The notes under the pieces are model-generated. The model made no database searches. It saw only the letters and a list, made by a program, of their open reading frames with translations, and was not told where the DNA came from. DNA of 64,000 bases from Mesobacillus jeotgali (lineage in GTDB: Bacteria > Bacillota > Bacilli > Bacillales > Cytobacillaceae), in NCBI RefSeq assembly GCF_031759225.1, contig NZ_CP134494.1, forward strand, positions 932,001 through 996,000, given 5' to 3'. The position numbers were made by a program, and so were the translations under genes. Shown in pieces: positions 43,865 through 52,982 of the stretch (its first letter is position 1; each line of letters opens with the position of its first letter).

Positions 43865-43942
43865 AAATAAACGGAAAAATTCCGCTTAAATTGAAAATGG
43901 CCCATATTTTTTCATAAATAAGGGTCGTTTTTCCGTTTATTT
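43865..43942. repeat. Pair of 15-bp inverted repeats with inner palindrome
   Basis: AAATAAACGGAAAAA at 43865-43879 and TTTTTCCGTTTATTT at 43928-43942 are exact reverse complements, 48 bases apart. The left arm runs into a palindrome CGGAAAAATTCCG. Further repeated pieces follow (AGTTATT / AATAACT at 43967-43992, with CCGG units). No gene is present in this 345-bp gap (43824-44168). Confidence 0.85.
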
Positions 43943-44168
43943 AGATAAAATCCTTGGATTTTCCGGTAGTTATTACAGTTAACCGGAATAACTCCACTTA
44001 TTCCTGCTTCATAACCGTCCTCTTTTTACAATAGGCGGAAAACCTACGCTTCTGTCAGTCATACCTACATGAAAACTACCATCCTTAAAAAGCAGATCAC
44101 CTAAAAAGGTGGTCTTTTAAATTGTATTTATATGGTAAAATCGAAAGAGTATGAGAGGAGGAGGTTAG

Positions 44169-44597
44169 TTGACTTATTCAGGAAAAGGGTCTAAAGATAT
44201 TTTTCATGTGATTATAGCCATGAGCGTACTTATCCTGCCAAGTTTAAGCTATACGATCCGGATTTCAATACTTCTTGCCTTGATGGTCATTACTTTACAT
44301 CAAATCCAATTAACGATTACTTCCGATCACCTTGAATATAAAATTAAATTCTTTAGGATTACAATCTACCGAAAAATACTTACATCTGAGAATATCAAAA
44401 AAATTAAGTTTGGCCGGATTGGGTGGTCGACGAAGAATGCAGTGGTGAAGGTAAGAGGAGGCTTCAATTTCGGAGTTGCCTATTTTTCCAGTGAACAGCT
44501 CATCCGGGAGCTTGAAGAATTCGCCCGTGTTAATCATATCGAGGTTCAAAAGACGCGGGATTATCTGCTGCTGGAAAAATACTATTCTCATAACTAA
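44169..44597 (+). CDS. Membrane protein with PH-like domain, unknown function
   Basis: This 142-residue protein starts at TTG with GGAGG six or so bases upstream. It has two hydrophobic helices (residues 12-28 and 30-46), followed by a soluble part with alternating beta strands (LEYKIKFFRITIYRKIL, KIKFGRIGWSTKNAVVKV) that looks like a bacterial PH domain. Proteins of this shape are common in Bacillus and unassigned. It converges with the large M14 gene. Confidence 0.7.
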   Translation: MTYSGKGSKDIFHVIIAMSVLILPSLSYTIRISILLALMVITLHQIQLTITSDHLEYKIKFFRITIYRKILTSENIKKIKFGRIGWSTKNAVVKVRGGFNFGVAYFSSEQLIRELEEFARVNHIEVQKTRDYLLLEKYYSHN

Positions 44598-44598
44598 C

Positions 44599-44629
44599 AA
44601 AAGCATCGGACAAGGGCCCGATGCTTTTA
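44599..44629. terminator. Bidirectional terminator
   Basis: AAAAGCATCGG and CCGATGCTTTT form an eleven-base stem around ACAAGGGC, between convergent genes. Confidence 0.85.
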
Positions 44630-44635
44630 TCTTAC

Positions 44636-47014
44636 TTATTTTTCAAAAATGCTGTTGGAAAGAAGGCGGAACAGATAATCTGTATGGTCACGGAAACCAG
44701 CTTCAAGGCCAATCAACGTAACATCCTTATCCTGCTCTTTCACGATGACTGCTTTGCCCTGTGCATCACCATTGTTTTTCCAGTGGCCGGCTACAAAGAA
44801 GTCGGCGTTGTCATCAAATGTTGCAGATACCTCATCATTATCGGTGTTTTCATACCAGACAGGGCGGTATACAAAGCCAAGGTCGTCCTCGCCATATCCT
44901 CCCGTCACACCTTCACCGCTGTAATCAACCTTTGCGATGCCGTTGCTGTTGTAGTCTCCAACCACAACCGTGTTATCTGTAAGACCTAATGTCTTTGTTG
45001 CATTGGATGCACCAGCACCGACTGCGATATATTTTCCGCCATTATTTAAAAATTCTTCTACATTAGCTTTGAAGGTGTCAAACTGATCAGGAGTCGCGAA
45101 CCCGAACTCTTTATTGCCTGCGCGGGTCTGGGTTTTGGCAATCAGGCCTTCCGTTCCGCTGTAAACAAACACGTCAAAGCTGGAAAGACCTTGTTCTGCA
45201 ACTTCAGAAGGAGTCACTTCCGTCACGTTGAATCCCAGTCGTTTCAGCGCCAGTTTGGTTCCTGAATGAGATTGAGCCTTATTCATGCCGCCATCCTTCA
45301 AGATTGCGACCTTCAAATCCCCAACCTCAACCGCTTCAGCAGGAACTTTAGCTGACTCAATGTGCAGTCCAGATTCTTTTACTGCTGAAGAAATGGCATT
45401 CGCTGCTGCTTCTGTATAAAAATTGCCTTCTGAATCGCGTTTTACAGAAACGCCTTGCTGAAGAAGAGTATTCACAAGGTTAACAGCTTTGACGGAGCTG
45501 TTCGGGATCAAAAATGGCCCTTTACCGCTGACAGAACCCTGCTCCTGGACCTGGTTCACTAGAGTCGCTGATACATCAAACTCGCTTTGGACCGCAATTG
45601 CCTCGAAGCCCCAGAGTTCCGGCAGGCTCCACGCCGAGATGTCATACATGGCATCAACATCTTCAGTGATGTCCTCGCCATCCCAGAGCATCGTATTGGC
45701 AAGACCGGCTTTTGCCTGATCCATTTTTACGATATATGTGCCTTTAGGGTAAGACTTTCCGTCTGCTGTAAATGCTTTCGAAGCCTGGACGACTTCGATG
45801 TCATTTTTCTGCAGATGATTGATTGCCTTATGTGTCACGGTTGGATCTTCGGAATCAACAGGCAGCACATAGGCAGTCGGGAAAAAGCCTTCATCATGGA
45901 AAGGATGATCAAAATTGATGCCGCGCTTGAACATCTCGATTTGATCCTTGATCATTTCCTGCTTGTTCTCGGTTGCATTTTTCAGTGCACCCATTATGGC
46001 GTCATACATCCAGCGAACCCCGTCTTCATCATTGGTTGGCGCTTCAAGTGTATGGCCATATGCTCCATGGTACATAGCATACATTGGAGTGAAGATTGGC
46101 GGATAATCATCCCAGCCTTCCGCATCATCGCGCTGAGGAATATAGGTGCCAACCATCGACTGATAGAGGCTGCCGGTAAAGCTTTCCTTATCGGACATGA
46201 TTTCATTTTCCATTGCTTCTGCCTGGTCCATTGCCCATTTTTCATACAAATCATATTCGTAATTAGGGTTATGCGGTACCGTACAAGGCTCAATAAGACC
46301 CTGCTTGTTCGGAGCGTAACCTTTTACATAGCCATGAGTATCAAGGAAGACCATCGGATTCCATTCCTTGATGAGAGCGACAGTTTCCTGGGTTTCCGGT
46401 TGTGACTGGGTGATGAAGTCACGGTTCAAATCGATCCCTTCTCCGTTGAAACGCGTAGCATCAATGCGGCCATCAGGATTTTGGACAACATTGAAAATCA
46501 GGATGTTATTTTCGAGGATTTCCTTTGTTGTGTCATCATTCTCAAGAGCAAAACGTTCAATCAGCTGCATGACCGCGTCGCTTCCGATAAACTCCGTGCC
46601 ATGAATGGAGCCATTGATCATGATAGGCACCTTGAAGTCAGGATTGTTCTCGATCCATTCCTGTGCTTTTCCAGGATTTTTGAACATTTGTTTTCTCAAA
46701 GCCTGGATCTTGCCAAACTTACCTTTAGAGTCAGGGGCGGCAATCGTAACGACATAAAGGGGCTGGCCAGTTGACGATTTTCCTTTTACTTCTACCTTCA
46801 CACGATTGGACTGCTTTTCAATTTGCGAAAGCTTGTCGCCGATTTCCGAGAACTTCATGAAATCATAGTTTTCGCTGTTGAACAAGCTCCCGTCCTTTTC
46901 TTCGTATGCATTTACATAATTCCACTTTAATGATTCAGCGAGTGCGGGAGTCCAAGGTGAGGATGCCAGCAAGCTTGCAGCCACTACACCAGAAATAATT
47001 TTTTTATGCTTCAT
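44636..47014 (-). CDS. Large secreted M14 zinc carboxypeptidase
   Basis: This 792-residue protein has a signal peptide (KHKK, hydrophobic core, ALA near residue 26) and an M14 catalytic domain with zinc ligands in NGSIHGTEF (His and Glu) and DTHGYV (His), and the general base Glu in GHTLEAPT. The C-terminal half (from about residue 380) has no catalytic motif and includes a glutamine amidotransferase-like or DJ-1-like region (KYIAVGAGASNAT). It should digest peptides outside the cell. CGGAGGAA stands nine bases before the ATG. It is monocistronic. Confidence 0.9.
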   Translation of the reverse strand: MKHKKIISGVVAASLLASSPWTPALAESLKWNYVNAYEEKDGSLFNSENYDFMKFSEIGDKLSQIEKQSNRVKVEVKGKSSTGQPLYVVTIAAPDSKGKFGKIQALRKQMFKNPGKAQEWIENNPDFKVPIMINGSIHGTEFIGSDAVMQLIERFALENDDTTKEILENNILIFNVVQNPDGRIDATRFNGEGIDLNRDFITQSQPETQETVALIKEWNPMVFLDTHGYVKGYAPNKQGLIEPCTVPHNPNYEYDLYEKWAMDQAEAMENEIMSDKESFTGSLYQSMVGTYIPQRDDAEGWDDYPPIFTPMYAMYHGAYGHTLEAPTNDEDGVRWMYDAIMGALKNATENKQEMIKDQIEMFKRGINFDHPFHDEGFFPTAYVLPVDSEDPTVTHKAINHLQKNDIEVVQASKAFTADGKSYPKGTYIVKMDQAKAGLANTMLWDGEDITEDVDAMYDISAWSLPELWGFEAIAVQSEFDVSATLVNQVQEQGSVSGKGPFLIPNSSVKAVNLVNTLLQQGVSVKRDSEGNFYTEAAANAISSAVKESGLHIESAKVPAEAVEVGDLKVAILKDGGMNKAQSHSGTKLALKRLGFNVTEVTPSEVAEQGLSSFDVFVYSGTEGLIAKTQTRAGNKEFGFATPDQFDTFKANVEEFLNNGGKYIAVGAGASNATKTLGLTDNTVVVGDYNSNGIAKVDYSGEGVTGGYGEDDLGFVYRPVWYENTDNDEVSATFDDNADFFVAGHWKNNGDAQGKAVIVKEQDKDVTLIGLEAGFRDHTDYLFRLLSNSIFEK

Positions 47015-47206
47015 TTATGTATTCCTCCGAAATAATATTTGTATATTTATACATAATAGTTACTAAATATTATTTCGTAAATCGTACGATATTCCTATTT
47101 ATCCGTTTAGGCAGCATAAGTGTTGATGTTTCTTGATAAATGACTGGTTGGGAAATTAATCAGAATGATCATCTAGGTAGAAAGTCACCAGGCATAAGCA
47201 AAATAA

Positions 47207-47233
47207 AAAACAGGGCTGGTTGCCCTGTTTTAT
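47207..47233 (-). terminator. Terminator of the DUF948 gene
   Basis: On the minus strand AAAACAGGGC and GCCCTGTTTT form the stem around AACCA, with TTTA following. It overlaps the stop codon. Confidence 0.85.
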
Positions 47234-47598
47234 TGTGGCTGCATCGTTCGGTTGCGACGCTTGCGGTTCCACTGTCTTGCCTTGTACTTTTGTTCAAGTT
47301 CTGCAACTGGTTTTGTGACCAGTGCGTTCTTGAATTCTACAGGTGTCTGTTTTACTGAAAAAACAACAGTATTGACAGCTTTCTTTTTCTTTTCGAAATC
47401 AGTCATCAGCTTCTGCTGTTTAAACTTTAGTGAATCTGTTTCTTCTTTGATTGCATTTGTCTTATTTTGAACACGTGTTGCTGTCTCCTGAAGACTATCG
47501 ATCGTCGGCTTGGCGTCTTTAAATGTTTTATATGCAACGTATCCAAGATAACCGAGGGCAGCCACGATGACAGCGATGCTTAAATAAACAATGATCAT
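47230..47598 (-). CDS. DUF948 membrane-anchored coiled-coil protein
   Basis: This 122-residue protein has one N-terminal membrane helix (residues 1-23) and a coiled coil, matching DUF948 (YtxG-like general stress proteins). It ends in a strongly basic tail (KARQWNRKRRNR). The start at 47598 has AGGAGG eight bases upstream; a 12-codon longer frame has none. A decayed fragment of a second copy lies at 53.6 kb. Confidence 0.82.
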   Translation of the reverse strand: MIIVYLSIAVIVAALGYLGYVAYKTFKDAKPTIDSLQETATRVQNKTNAIKEETDSLKFKQQKLMTDFEKKKKAVNTVVFSVKQTPVEFKNALVTKPVAELEQKYKARQWNRKRRNRTMQPQ

Positions 47599-47743
47599 AA
47601 AGTGAGCCTCCTTTCGATTGAACGTATAGATCATTTACATATTGATTACCCTATTTCAGCCAAAGAATAACAAATTTTTTATGGAAGCCTAAAATTGCTA
47701 AATTTGAATGATTTGTGAAACAGTGAACAATGAACATGCGAAA

Positions 47744-47786
47744 TGTGACGAACTTCACAAACAAGAGAGATAAATCACAATACAAT
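47744..47786 (+). promoter_or_regulatory. Fnr-type operator and promoter of nasDEF-sirBC
   Basis: TGTGACGAACTTCACA at 47744-47759 is a perfect TGTGA-N6-TCACA box. TACAAT at 47781-47786 is the -10 box, placing the operator centre near -41.5. The core differs by one base from the box at 21428 and the spacing to the -10 is identical. Confidence 0.82.
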
Positions 47787-47850
47787 TTATACATAGAGGA
47801 AATATCATTAATGAAAACTCCGCATTTGAAATTATAGGAGGACAAACGAG

Positions 47851-50274
47851 ATGAAAAAGAAATTAGTCATGATAGGAAACGGAATGGCAGGAGTAAGGAC
47901 GATCGAAGAATTGCTTAAACTTCAGCCAGATGGATATGAGATCACTATTTTTGGTAATGAACCTCATCCAAACTACAATAGAATCATGTTATCGACAGTC
48001 CTTCAGGGAGATAAGTCGATCGATGATATCATCATGAATGATTGGGATTGGTATAAGAGTAATGATATACAACTTTTTGCAGGAGAAGAAGTTGTCGAGA
48101 TTGACAAGGAAAAGAAGCAAGTCATTTCCGAACAAGGACGCAAGGTGGACTATGACGAGTTAATAATCGCTACAGGCTCCAGCTCGTTTATCCTGCCGGT
48201 ACCTGGATCCGATAAAAAGGGAGTAGTCGGGTTCCGTGATATCCATGATTGTGAAATGATGATCAAAGATTCCAGGAAGTATAAAAAGGCTGCTGTAATT
48301 GGCGGTGGGCTGTTAGGCCTTGAAGCAGCAAGAGGCCTGCTGAATTTGGGCATGGAAGTCGATATTGTCCATTTGATGCCGCATCTGATGGAAAGGCAGC
48401 TTGATGAAACAGCTTCTGGAATGCTGAAAAAAGAATTGGAAAACCAGGGCATGAATTTCTTGCTTGAAAAGCAGACCCAGGAGATTTTAGGAGAGGAAAG
48501 AGTAACCGGACTTCGCTTCTCTGATGGTACTGAAATCCAGGCAGACCTTGTCGTCATGGCTGTCGGAATCCGCCCGAATGTCCAGCTCGCAAAGGATAGC
48601 GGGATTTATGTCAACAGAGGGATTGTTGTCAATGATTATATGGAGACTGATGTGCCGAATATATATGCCGTCGGGGAATGTGCGGAACATAGAGAAATCG
48701 TCTATGGCCTTGTAGCACCGCTGTATGAACAGGGAAAAGTACTTGCAGCTAACCTTGCGGGAGTTTCAGCTAACCCTTATGAAGGAACAATATGCGGCAC
48801 TCAGCTGAAGGTATCCGGCTGTGATTTGTTCTCAGCAGGTGAAATCGGAGATGACGAAGGAACGAAGTCAATCAAGGTCCACAATGAGTTTGATGGAATC
48901 TACAAGAAAGTTGTCATTCGTGATAACAGAATTGCCGGGATTGTGCTTTATGGTGACACAAAGGACAGCAACCGACTGTTCAGGATGCTGACAAAAAGAG
49001 AAGACATCAGCGGGATGACAAGTGTCTCGATTCTAGAAGCAAGCGGCTGCTGTGGCGGTGGAGAAGCAGGCGATGTAGCGGCGATGGCCGATGACGAGCT
49101 GGTCTGCGGCTGTAATGGTGTGACAAAAGGAACGATTGTCGACGCGATCCGCACAAATGAGTTGACTACTGTTGACGAAGTTGGCGGCTGCACAAACGCT
49201 GGCCGTTCATGCGGAAGATGTAAATCACTCATATCCGATATCCTTGCATACACGCTTGGCGATCAGTATGATACTTCGGCAAAAAAAGCAGGCATCTGCG
49301 GATGCACAACTTTAAGCAAAGACGAAATTGTCGCTGAAATCAGGGCAAAAGGCCTGACGAATGTCAGGGAAGTCATGAATGTTCTAGGCTGGTCCCAGGA
49401 GGAAGGATGTTCGAAATGCCGTCCGGCCATCAACTATTATCTTGGTATGGTCAATTTTGACGGCTATAAGGATGAACGCGATTCAAGACTGGTTAACGAG
49501 AAGATGCATGCCAACATCCAGAAGGATGGTACATATTCTGTTGTGCCAAGAATGTATGGCGGCGTGACGACTGCTGCAGACTTGAAGAAAATTGCAGAAG
49601 TTGCCGAGAAGTACGATGTGCCTTTGGTAAAACTGACGGGCGGACAGAGAATTGGCCTATTCGGTGTCAACAAAGAAGATCTTCCTGCAATGTGGGAAGA
49701 CCTGGGGATGCCATCAGGCTATGCATACGGAAAAACGTTGCGTACCGTAAAAACCTGTGTTGGCGAAAAGTTCTGCCGTTTTGGAACCCAGGATTCAATG
49801 GGACTTGGAATCGAGCTCGAGAAAAAGTTTGAGCGCCTTGATACACCACATAAGGTGAAAATGGGAGTTTCTGCTTGCCCAAGGAACTGCGCTGAATCAG
49901 GAATCAAGGATATTGGCTTTGTCGGTGTCGATGGCGGCTGGGAAATTTATATCGGCGGAAATGGCGGGACAGACCTGCGTGCTGCCGATCTGCTTGAAAC
50001 CGTTAAGACAAAAGAAGAGGCATTGGAAATTACAGGAGCATACCTTCAATACTACCGTGAAACAGCTGCATATCTTGAAAGGACAGCACCTTGGCTTGAA
50101 AGAATGGGACTTGATCATGTAAAGGAAGTCCTCGCCGATGAGAACATGAGGAAGCAGTTGAACGAAAGACTGGATATGACATTGGAGCGCTATAAAGAGC
50201 CATGGCAGGAGGCAATCACAGACAACGGAATAAAAGAAAAGTACTATCAAGTACGCAAAGTTACGGTTGAATAG
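47851..50274 (+). CDS. nasD: Nitrite reductase (NADH), large subunit
   Basis: This 807-residue protein has an FAD- and NAD-binding half (GNGMAGVRTIEEL at the start and IGGGLLGLEAARGL near residue 150), two [2Fe-2S] BFD-type cysteine groups (CGCNGVTKGTIVDAI and CGCTTLSKDEIVAEI, with CxxC partners), and a siroheme/[4Fe-4S] half with TCVGEKFCRFG and CPRNCAES. It reduces nitrite to ammonium with NADH in the cytoplasm. AGGAGG stands nine bases before the ATG. The length is that of B. subtilis NasD (about 805). The operon is led by an Fnr-type promoter, so it probably serves anaerobic nitrite ammonification as well as nitrogen supply. Confidence 0.95.
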   Translation: MKKKLVMIGNGMAGVRTIEELLKLQPDGYEITIFGNEPHPNYNRIMLSTVLQGDKSIDDIIMNDWDWYKSNDIQLFAGEEVVEIDKEKKQVISEQGRKVDYDELIIATGSSSFILPVPGSDKKGVVGFRDIHDCEMMIKDSRKYKKAAVIGGGLLGLEAARGLLNLGMEVDIVHLMPHLMERQLDETASGMLKKELENQGMNFLLEKQTQEILGEERVTGLRFSDGTEIQADLVVMAVGIRPNVQLAKDSGIYVNRGIVVNDYMETDVPNIYAVGECAEHREIVYGLVAPLYEQGKVLAANLAGVSANPYEGTICGTQLKVSGCDLFSAGEIGDDEGTKSIKVHNEFDGIYKKVVIRDNRIAGIVLYGDTKDSNRLFRMLTKREDISGMTSVSILEASGCCGGGEAGDVAAMADDELVCGCNGVTKGTIVDAIRTNELTTVDEVGGCTNAGRSCGRCKSLISDILAYTLGDQYDTSAKKAGICGCTTLSKDEIVAEIRAKGLTNVREVMNVLGWSQEEGCSKCRPAINYYLGMVNFDGYKDERDSRLVNEKMHANIQKDGTYSVVPRMYGGVTTAADLKKIAEVAEKYDVPLVKLTGGQRIGLFGVNKEDLPAMWEDLGMPSGYAYGKTLRTVKTCVGEKFCRFGTQDSMGLGIELEKKFERLDTPHKVKMGVSACPRNCAESGIKDIGFVGVDGGWEIYIGGNGGTDLRAADLLETVKTKEEALEITGAYLQYYRETAAYLERTAPWLERMGLDHVKEVLADENMRKQLNERLDMTLERYKEPWQEAITDNGIKEKYYQVRKVTVE

Positions 50275-50285
50275 GAGGATGGATG

Positions 50286-50609
50286 ATGATGAAGGAAACA
50301 ATGGTGAGAATCAAACTGACGGATTTTGATTCCCTGCCTGTGGGGGCAGGGCAGGCAGTTACAGTGAATGGCGAGAACATCGTCTTGTTCCGGATATACA
50401 ATGGAGAGGTCAAAGCGGTTGAAAATCGCAGTCCCCACAGAAAAGGCGGGACCCTTGCTGATGCGCTTGTAAGCGGGAAGTTTATCTACTGTCCGGTCTA
50501 CGACCTGAAGATATCCCTGGAAGACGGGAAAGTTCAGGCACCGGATACAGGCGAAGTAAAAACTTTTAAAGTGGAAGTCATAGAAAACGAAGTGTACTTA
50601 CAGATATAA
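50286..50609 (+). CDS. nasE: Nitrite reductase small subunit, Rieske fold
   Basis: This protein of about 107 residues has the Rieske-like fold of NirD/NasE: ENRSPHRKGG and YCPVYDLKI occupy the places of the usual Cys-x-His and Cys-x-x-His, but the first cysteine is serine and the last histidine is tyrosine, so no [2Fe-2S] cluster can be bound in the standard way. Small subunits of this family often lack the ligands and still help assemble the large subunit. Three in-frame ATGs (50283, 50286, 50289) compete; the middle one has the best spacing to GGAGG. It begins 11 bases after nasD ends. Confidence 0.88.
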   Translation: MMKETMVRIKLTDFDSLPVGAGQAVTVNGENIVLFRIYNGEVKAVENRSPHRKGGTLADALVSGKFIYCPVYDLKISLEDGKVQAPDTGEVKTFKVEVIENEVYLQI

Positions 50610-50656
50610 AACATGAGAGGAACCTGCCTCTCAATCATTGAAAGGGCGGGAACACA

Positions 50657-52117
50657 ATGGAAAAAGGCAAAGCATTTTTAGTCGGAGCAGGACCTGGAGA
50701 CGTACAGTTGATTACAGTAAAAGGGTTGGAAGCGATCAAAAAGGCAGAGGTCATTTTATATGACAGGCTTGCCAATCCGAAACTGCTGGATTATGCTCCT
50801 TCAGATTGCGAGCTGATTTACTGTGGCAAGCTTCCTGACCGGCACGTCCTTCGCCAGGAAATGATCAATGACCTTCTGGTAGCAAAAGTGCTTGAAGGAA
50901 AAATCGTTGTCCGCCTCAAGGGCGGCGATCCAGGCGTGTTTGGGCGTGTAGGAGAGGAAGCAGCTGCTTTGGCTGAAAATGGTCTTTCCTTTGAAATTGT
51001 ACCGGGAATCACTTCAGGTTTATCAGCACCGCTATATGCAGGAATTCCCGTTACACATCGAGAATTTGGTGAATCCTTCGCGGTGGTGACTGCCCATGAC
51101 AAGTCTGAAAATGGCCAGCCAAATCTGGACTGGAAGGGGCTAGCGACCGGCATTGACACCATTGCTTTTTACATGGGGATTTCAAATCTTCCTTATATCA
51201 GCGAAAATCTGATCAAGAATGGTAAGTCACCGGATACGCCGGTCATCCTCATCCAATGGGGAACCTTCTCCCGGCAGCAGACTCTTGAAGGAACTCTGTC
51301 CAATATTGCCGCAAAGGCGAAGGAAGTGAATTTTACCAATCCGGCGATCACCCTTGTCGGTGACATCGTATCGCTTCGTGAAAAATTGAATTGGTTTGAA
51401 AAGAAACCCTTGTTTGGGAAGCAAATATTGCTGGCCAGAACTGGAACAGAGGAAAGTGAATTGGCAAGAGAACTGATGGAGCATGGCGCAGACGTGATTG
51501 AATTCCCTAAATGGAAAAAGATTTCCGTCCCTGCAGACCAGGCGGTGATCAGCAGAATCCCAGAGTATGAACAGATTCTTTTTACATCTCCTGAAAGTGT
51601 AAAAGAATTCTTTCAGATCATTTTTGATGCTGGAGTCGATATCAGGAAGGTGAAAGCAGACTTTTACGGCTGTTCCACAAAGTCTGTCAAGGCATTGAAT
51701 GAAAAGGGATTTTTTGCAGAAGTAGAAGGGAAGATGCCTCCTGCTGGAAAGATGTTAATCGTAGGGAACAGTGATTTCGCGCAGAAATATAACCATGCAG
51801 AAATGTTCCTAACCTCAATAAAGGTCGTCGACGAGCAATTCACGCCGATTTTTAATAGGATTCTTGAGGAAGCTTCTGTCAATACTGTCGTTTTGCCAAG
51901 CAGCAGGGCTGTCAAAACAATTATAGAAGAAGGAATCATGAAGGAAATCATTCCCCAGCAGCTTTTGAAAACATCAAAGATTGTCTGCATGGGAGTCAGG
52001 ACGGGAGAGGCTGCAATAGAATATGGAATTGTCCCGGATAAGGTGTTAGAATCACCAGATAAAACTGCTGTGGTGAATTGTTTAGCCAGAAAAGAATCTG
52101 AACTGGCATTCGTGTAA
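50657..52117 (+). CDS. nasF: Uroporphyrinogen-III methyltransferase / HemD-like fusion
   Basis: This 486-residue protein begins with a SUMT (CobA) domain (VGAGPGDVQLITVKGLEAI, ILYDRLAN, VVRLKGGDPGVFGRV and the PGITSG and PVTHR motifs), about residues 1-240. The rest resembles uroporphyrinogen-III synthase (HemD). The size and order match NasF of Bacillus subtilis. It methylates uroporphyrinogen III to precorrin-2 for siroheme, the cofactor of NasD. GGGCGGG precedes the ATG. The short gap after nasE and the order with sirB and sirC point to one operon. Confidence 0.93.
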   Translation: MEKGKAFLVGAGPGDVQLITVKGLEAIKKAEVILYDRLANPKLLDYAPSDCELIYCGKLPDRHVLRQEMINDLLVAKVLEGKIVVRLKGGDPGVFGRVGEEAAALAENGLSFEIVPGITSGLSAPLYAGIPVTHREFGESFAVVTAHDKSENGQPNLDWKGLATGIDTIAFYMGISNLPYISENLIKNGKSPDTPVILIQWGTFSRQQTLEGTLSNIAAKAKEVNFTNPAITLVGDIVSLREKLNWFEKKPLFGKQILLARTGTEESELARELMEHGADVIEFPKWKKISVPADQAVISRIPEYEQILFTSPESVKEFFQIIFDAGVDIRKVKADFYGCSTKSVKALNEKGFFAEVEGKMPPAGKMLIVGNSDFAQKYNHAEMFLTSIKVVDEQFTPIFNRILEEASVNTVVLPSSRAVKTIIEEGIMKEIIPQQLLKTSKIVCMGVRTGEAAIEYGIVPDKVLESPDKTAVVNCLARKESELAFV

Positions 52118-52145
52118 TGGGCAGCTTTTAAAAGGAGAGATAGAT

Positions 52146-52895
52146 ATGGAAGCAACAGTATTCATCAGCCACGGAAGCAGAAGCGAGCAAGGAAACAAGG
52201 TGTTTGTGTCATTCATCGAGAAGGTGATTTCAGCTGGGCAGAGTGCGATGGCGGCCTATGGCTTCCTTGAGAATGCCCGCCCGACCATTTTTGAAAGTGT
52301 TGAATCATCCATTCTCAAAGGGGCAACCTCGGTAACCGTCGTTCCGGTGCTTCTGCTTCCGGGAATCCATGCAAATGTGGATATACCTGAAGAATTGGAA
52401 AAAGTCAGCCTTAAGTACCCGGAGGTTACGATTTGCTATGGTGAGCCGCTTGGTGTGAATGATACGATACTGGAAGTCGTCCTGGACCGCTTGAAGGAAC
52501 AAGGCTTCTCGGGCAGCGAGTCGGAAGGCGTCCTGCTTGTCGGACATGGCAGCAGAGATCCACTGGCTGCGACGGAATTCGAGAAATTAGCAGGAAGAGT
52601 TCAGGGGAAAGTTCATACAAAAGTTGAAACAGGCTATATAACAACGCAGCCTTTTTACGGAGAAAATCTAATGGCAAGCCATGAATCCAAGAAGGTGTAC
52701 GTACTGCCATTCTTGCTTTATACAGGCGGTTTTACTGTTAAAATGGAAGAAACAATCACTAACATACTGGTTCAATACCCAGAGAAAGAAATCGTTCTGT
52801 GCGAACCAATTGGATTTGATGACCGTCTTGGTGACCTGCTTCTGCAGAGAGCAGGAGAAGCCAGGAAGAGGCGAAAATCGCTTGTTAAATTGTGA
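52146..52895 (+). CDS. sirB: Sirohydrochlorin ferrochelatase
   Basis: This 249-residue protein has two CbiX-type half domains, beginning FISHGSRSEQGN and LLVGHGSRDP, whose histidines hold the metal. This fits SirB (YlnE) of Bacillus, which inserts iron into sirohydrochlorin, the last step of siroheme synthesis. AGGAGAG stands eight to nine bases before the ATG, 28 bases after nasF. The C-terminal tail (EARKRRKSLVKL) is basic. Confidence 0.9.
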   Translation: MEATVFISHGSRSEQGNKVFVSFIEKVISAGQSAMAAYGFLENARPTIFESVESSILKGATSVTVVPVLLLPGIHANVDIPEELEKVSLKYPEVTICYGEPLGVNDTILEVVLDRLKEQGFSGSESEGVLLVGHGSRDPLAATEFEKLAGRVQGKVHTKVETGYITTQPFYGENLMASHESKKVYVLPFLLYTGGFTVKMEETITNILVQYPEKEIVLCEPIGFDDRLGDLLLQRAGEARKRRKSLVKL

Positions 52896-52963
52896 ACACT
52901 GCCAATAAAAATAGATGTTCGCAACAAATTTGTGAACAACGTCAATATATTAGAATCCGCAAC
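52891..52963. repeat. 40-bp direct repeat in the sirC leader
   Basis: TGTGAACA at 52891 and 52931 and the following GCCAATA / GTCAATA are exactly 40 bases apart. Between them GTTCGCAA and TTGTGAAC form a palindrome around CAAAT (52917-52937), and CGCAAC recurs at 52920 and 52958. It lies between sirB and sirC and overlaps any promoter used there. It resembles two 20-bp half-units of the other arrays. Confidence 0.6.
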
Positions 52964-52982
52964 GTAAATGGAGAGTGGAAGA

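Noticed and set aside
45587..46405. 272-residue plus-strand frame opposite the large M14 gene
   Set aside because: It is antisense to a gene with clear zinc-site motifs and a ribosome site, and has no recognisable domain itself.
52930..52946. TGTGAACAACGTCAAT as a further Fnr box before sirC
   Set aside because: The second half matches poorly and no -10 box stands at the 29.5-base distance seen at the other three sites.
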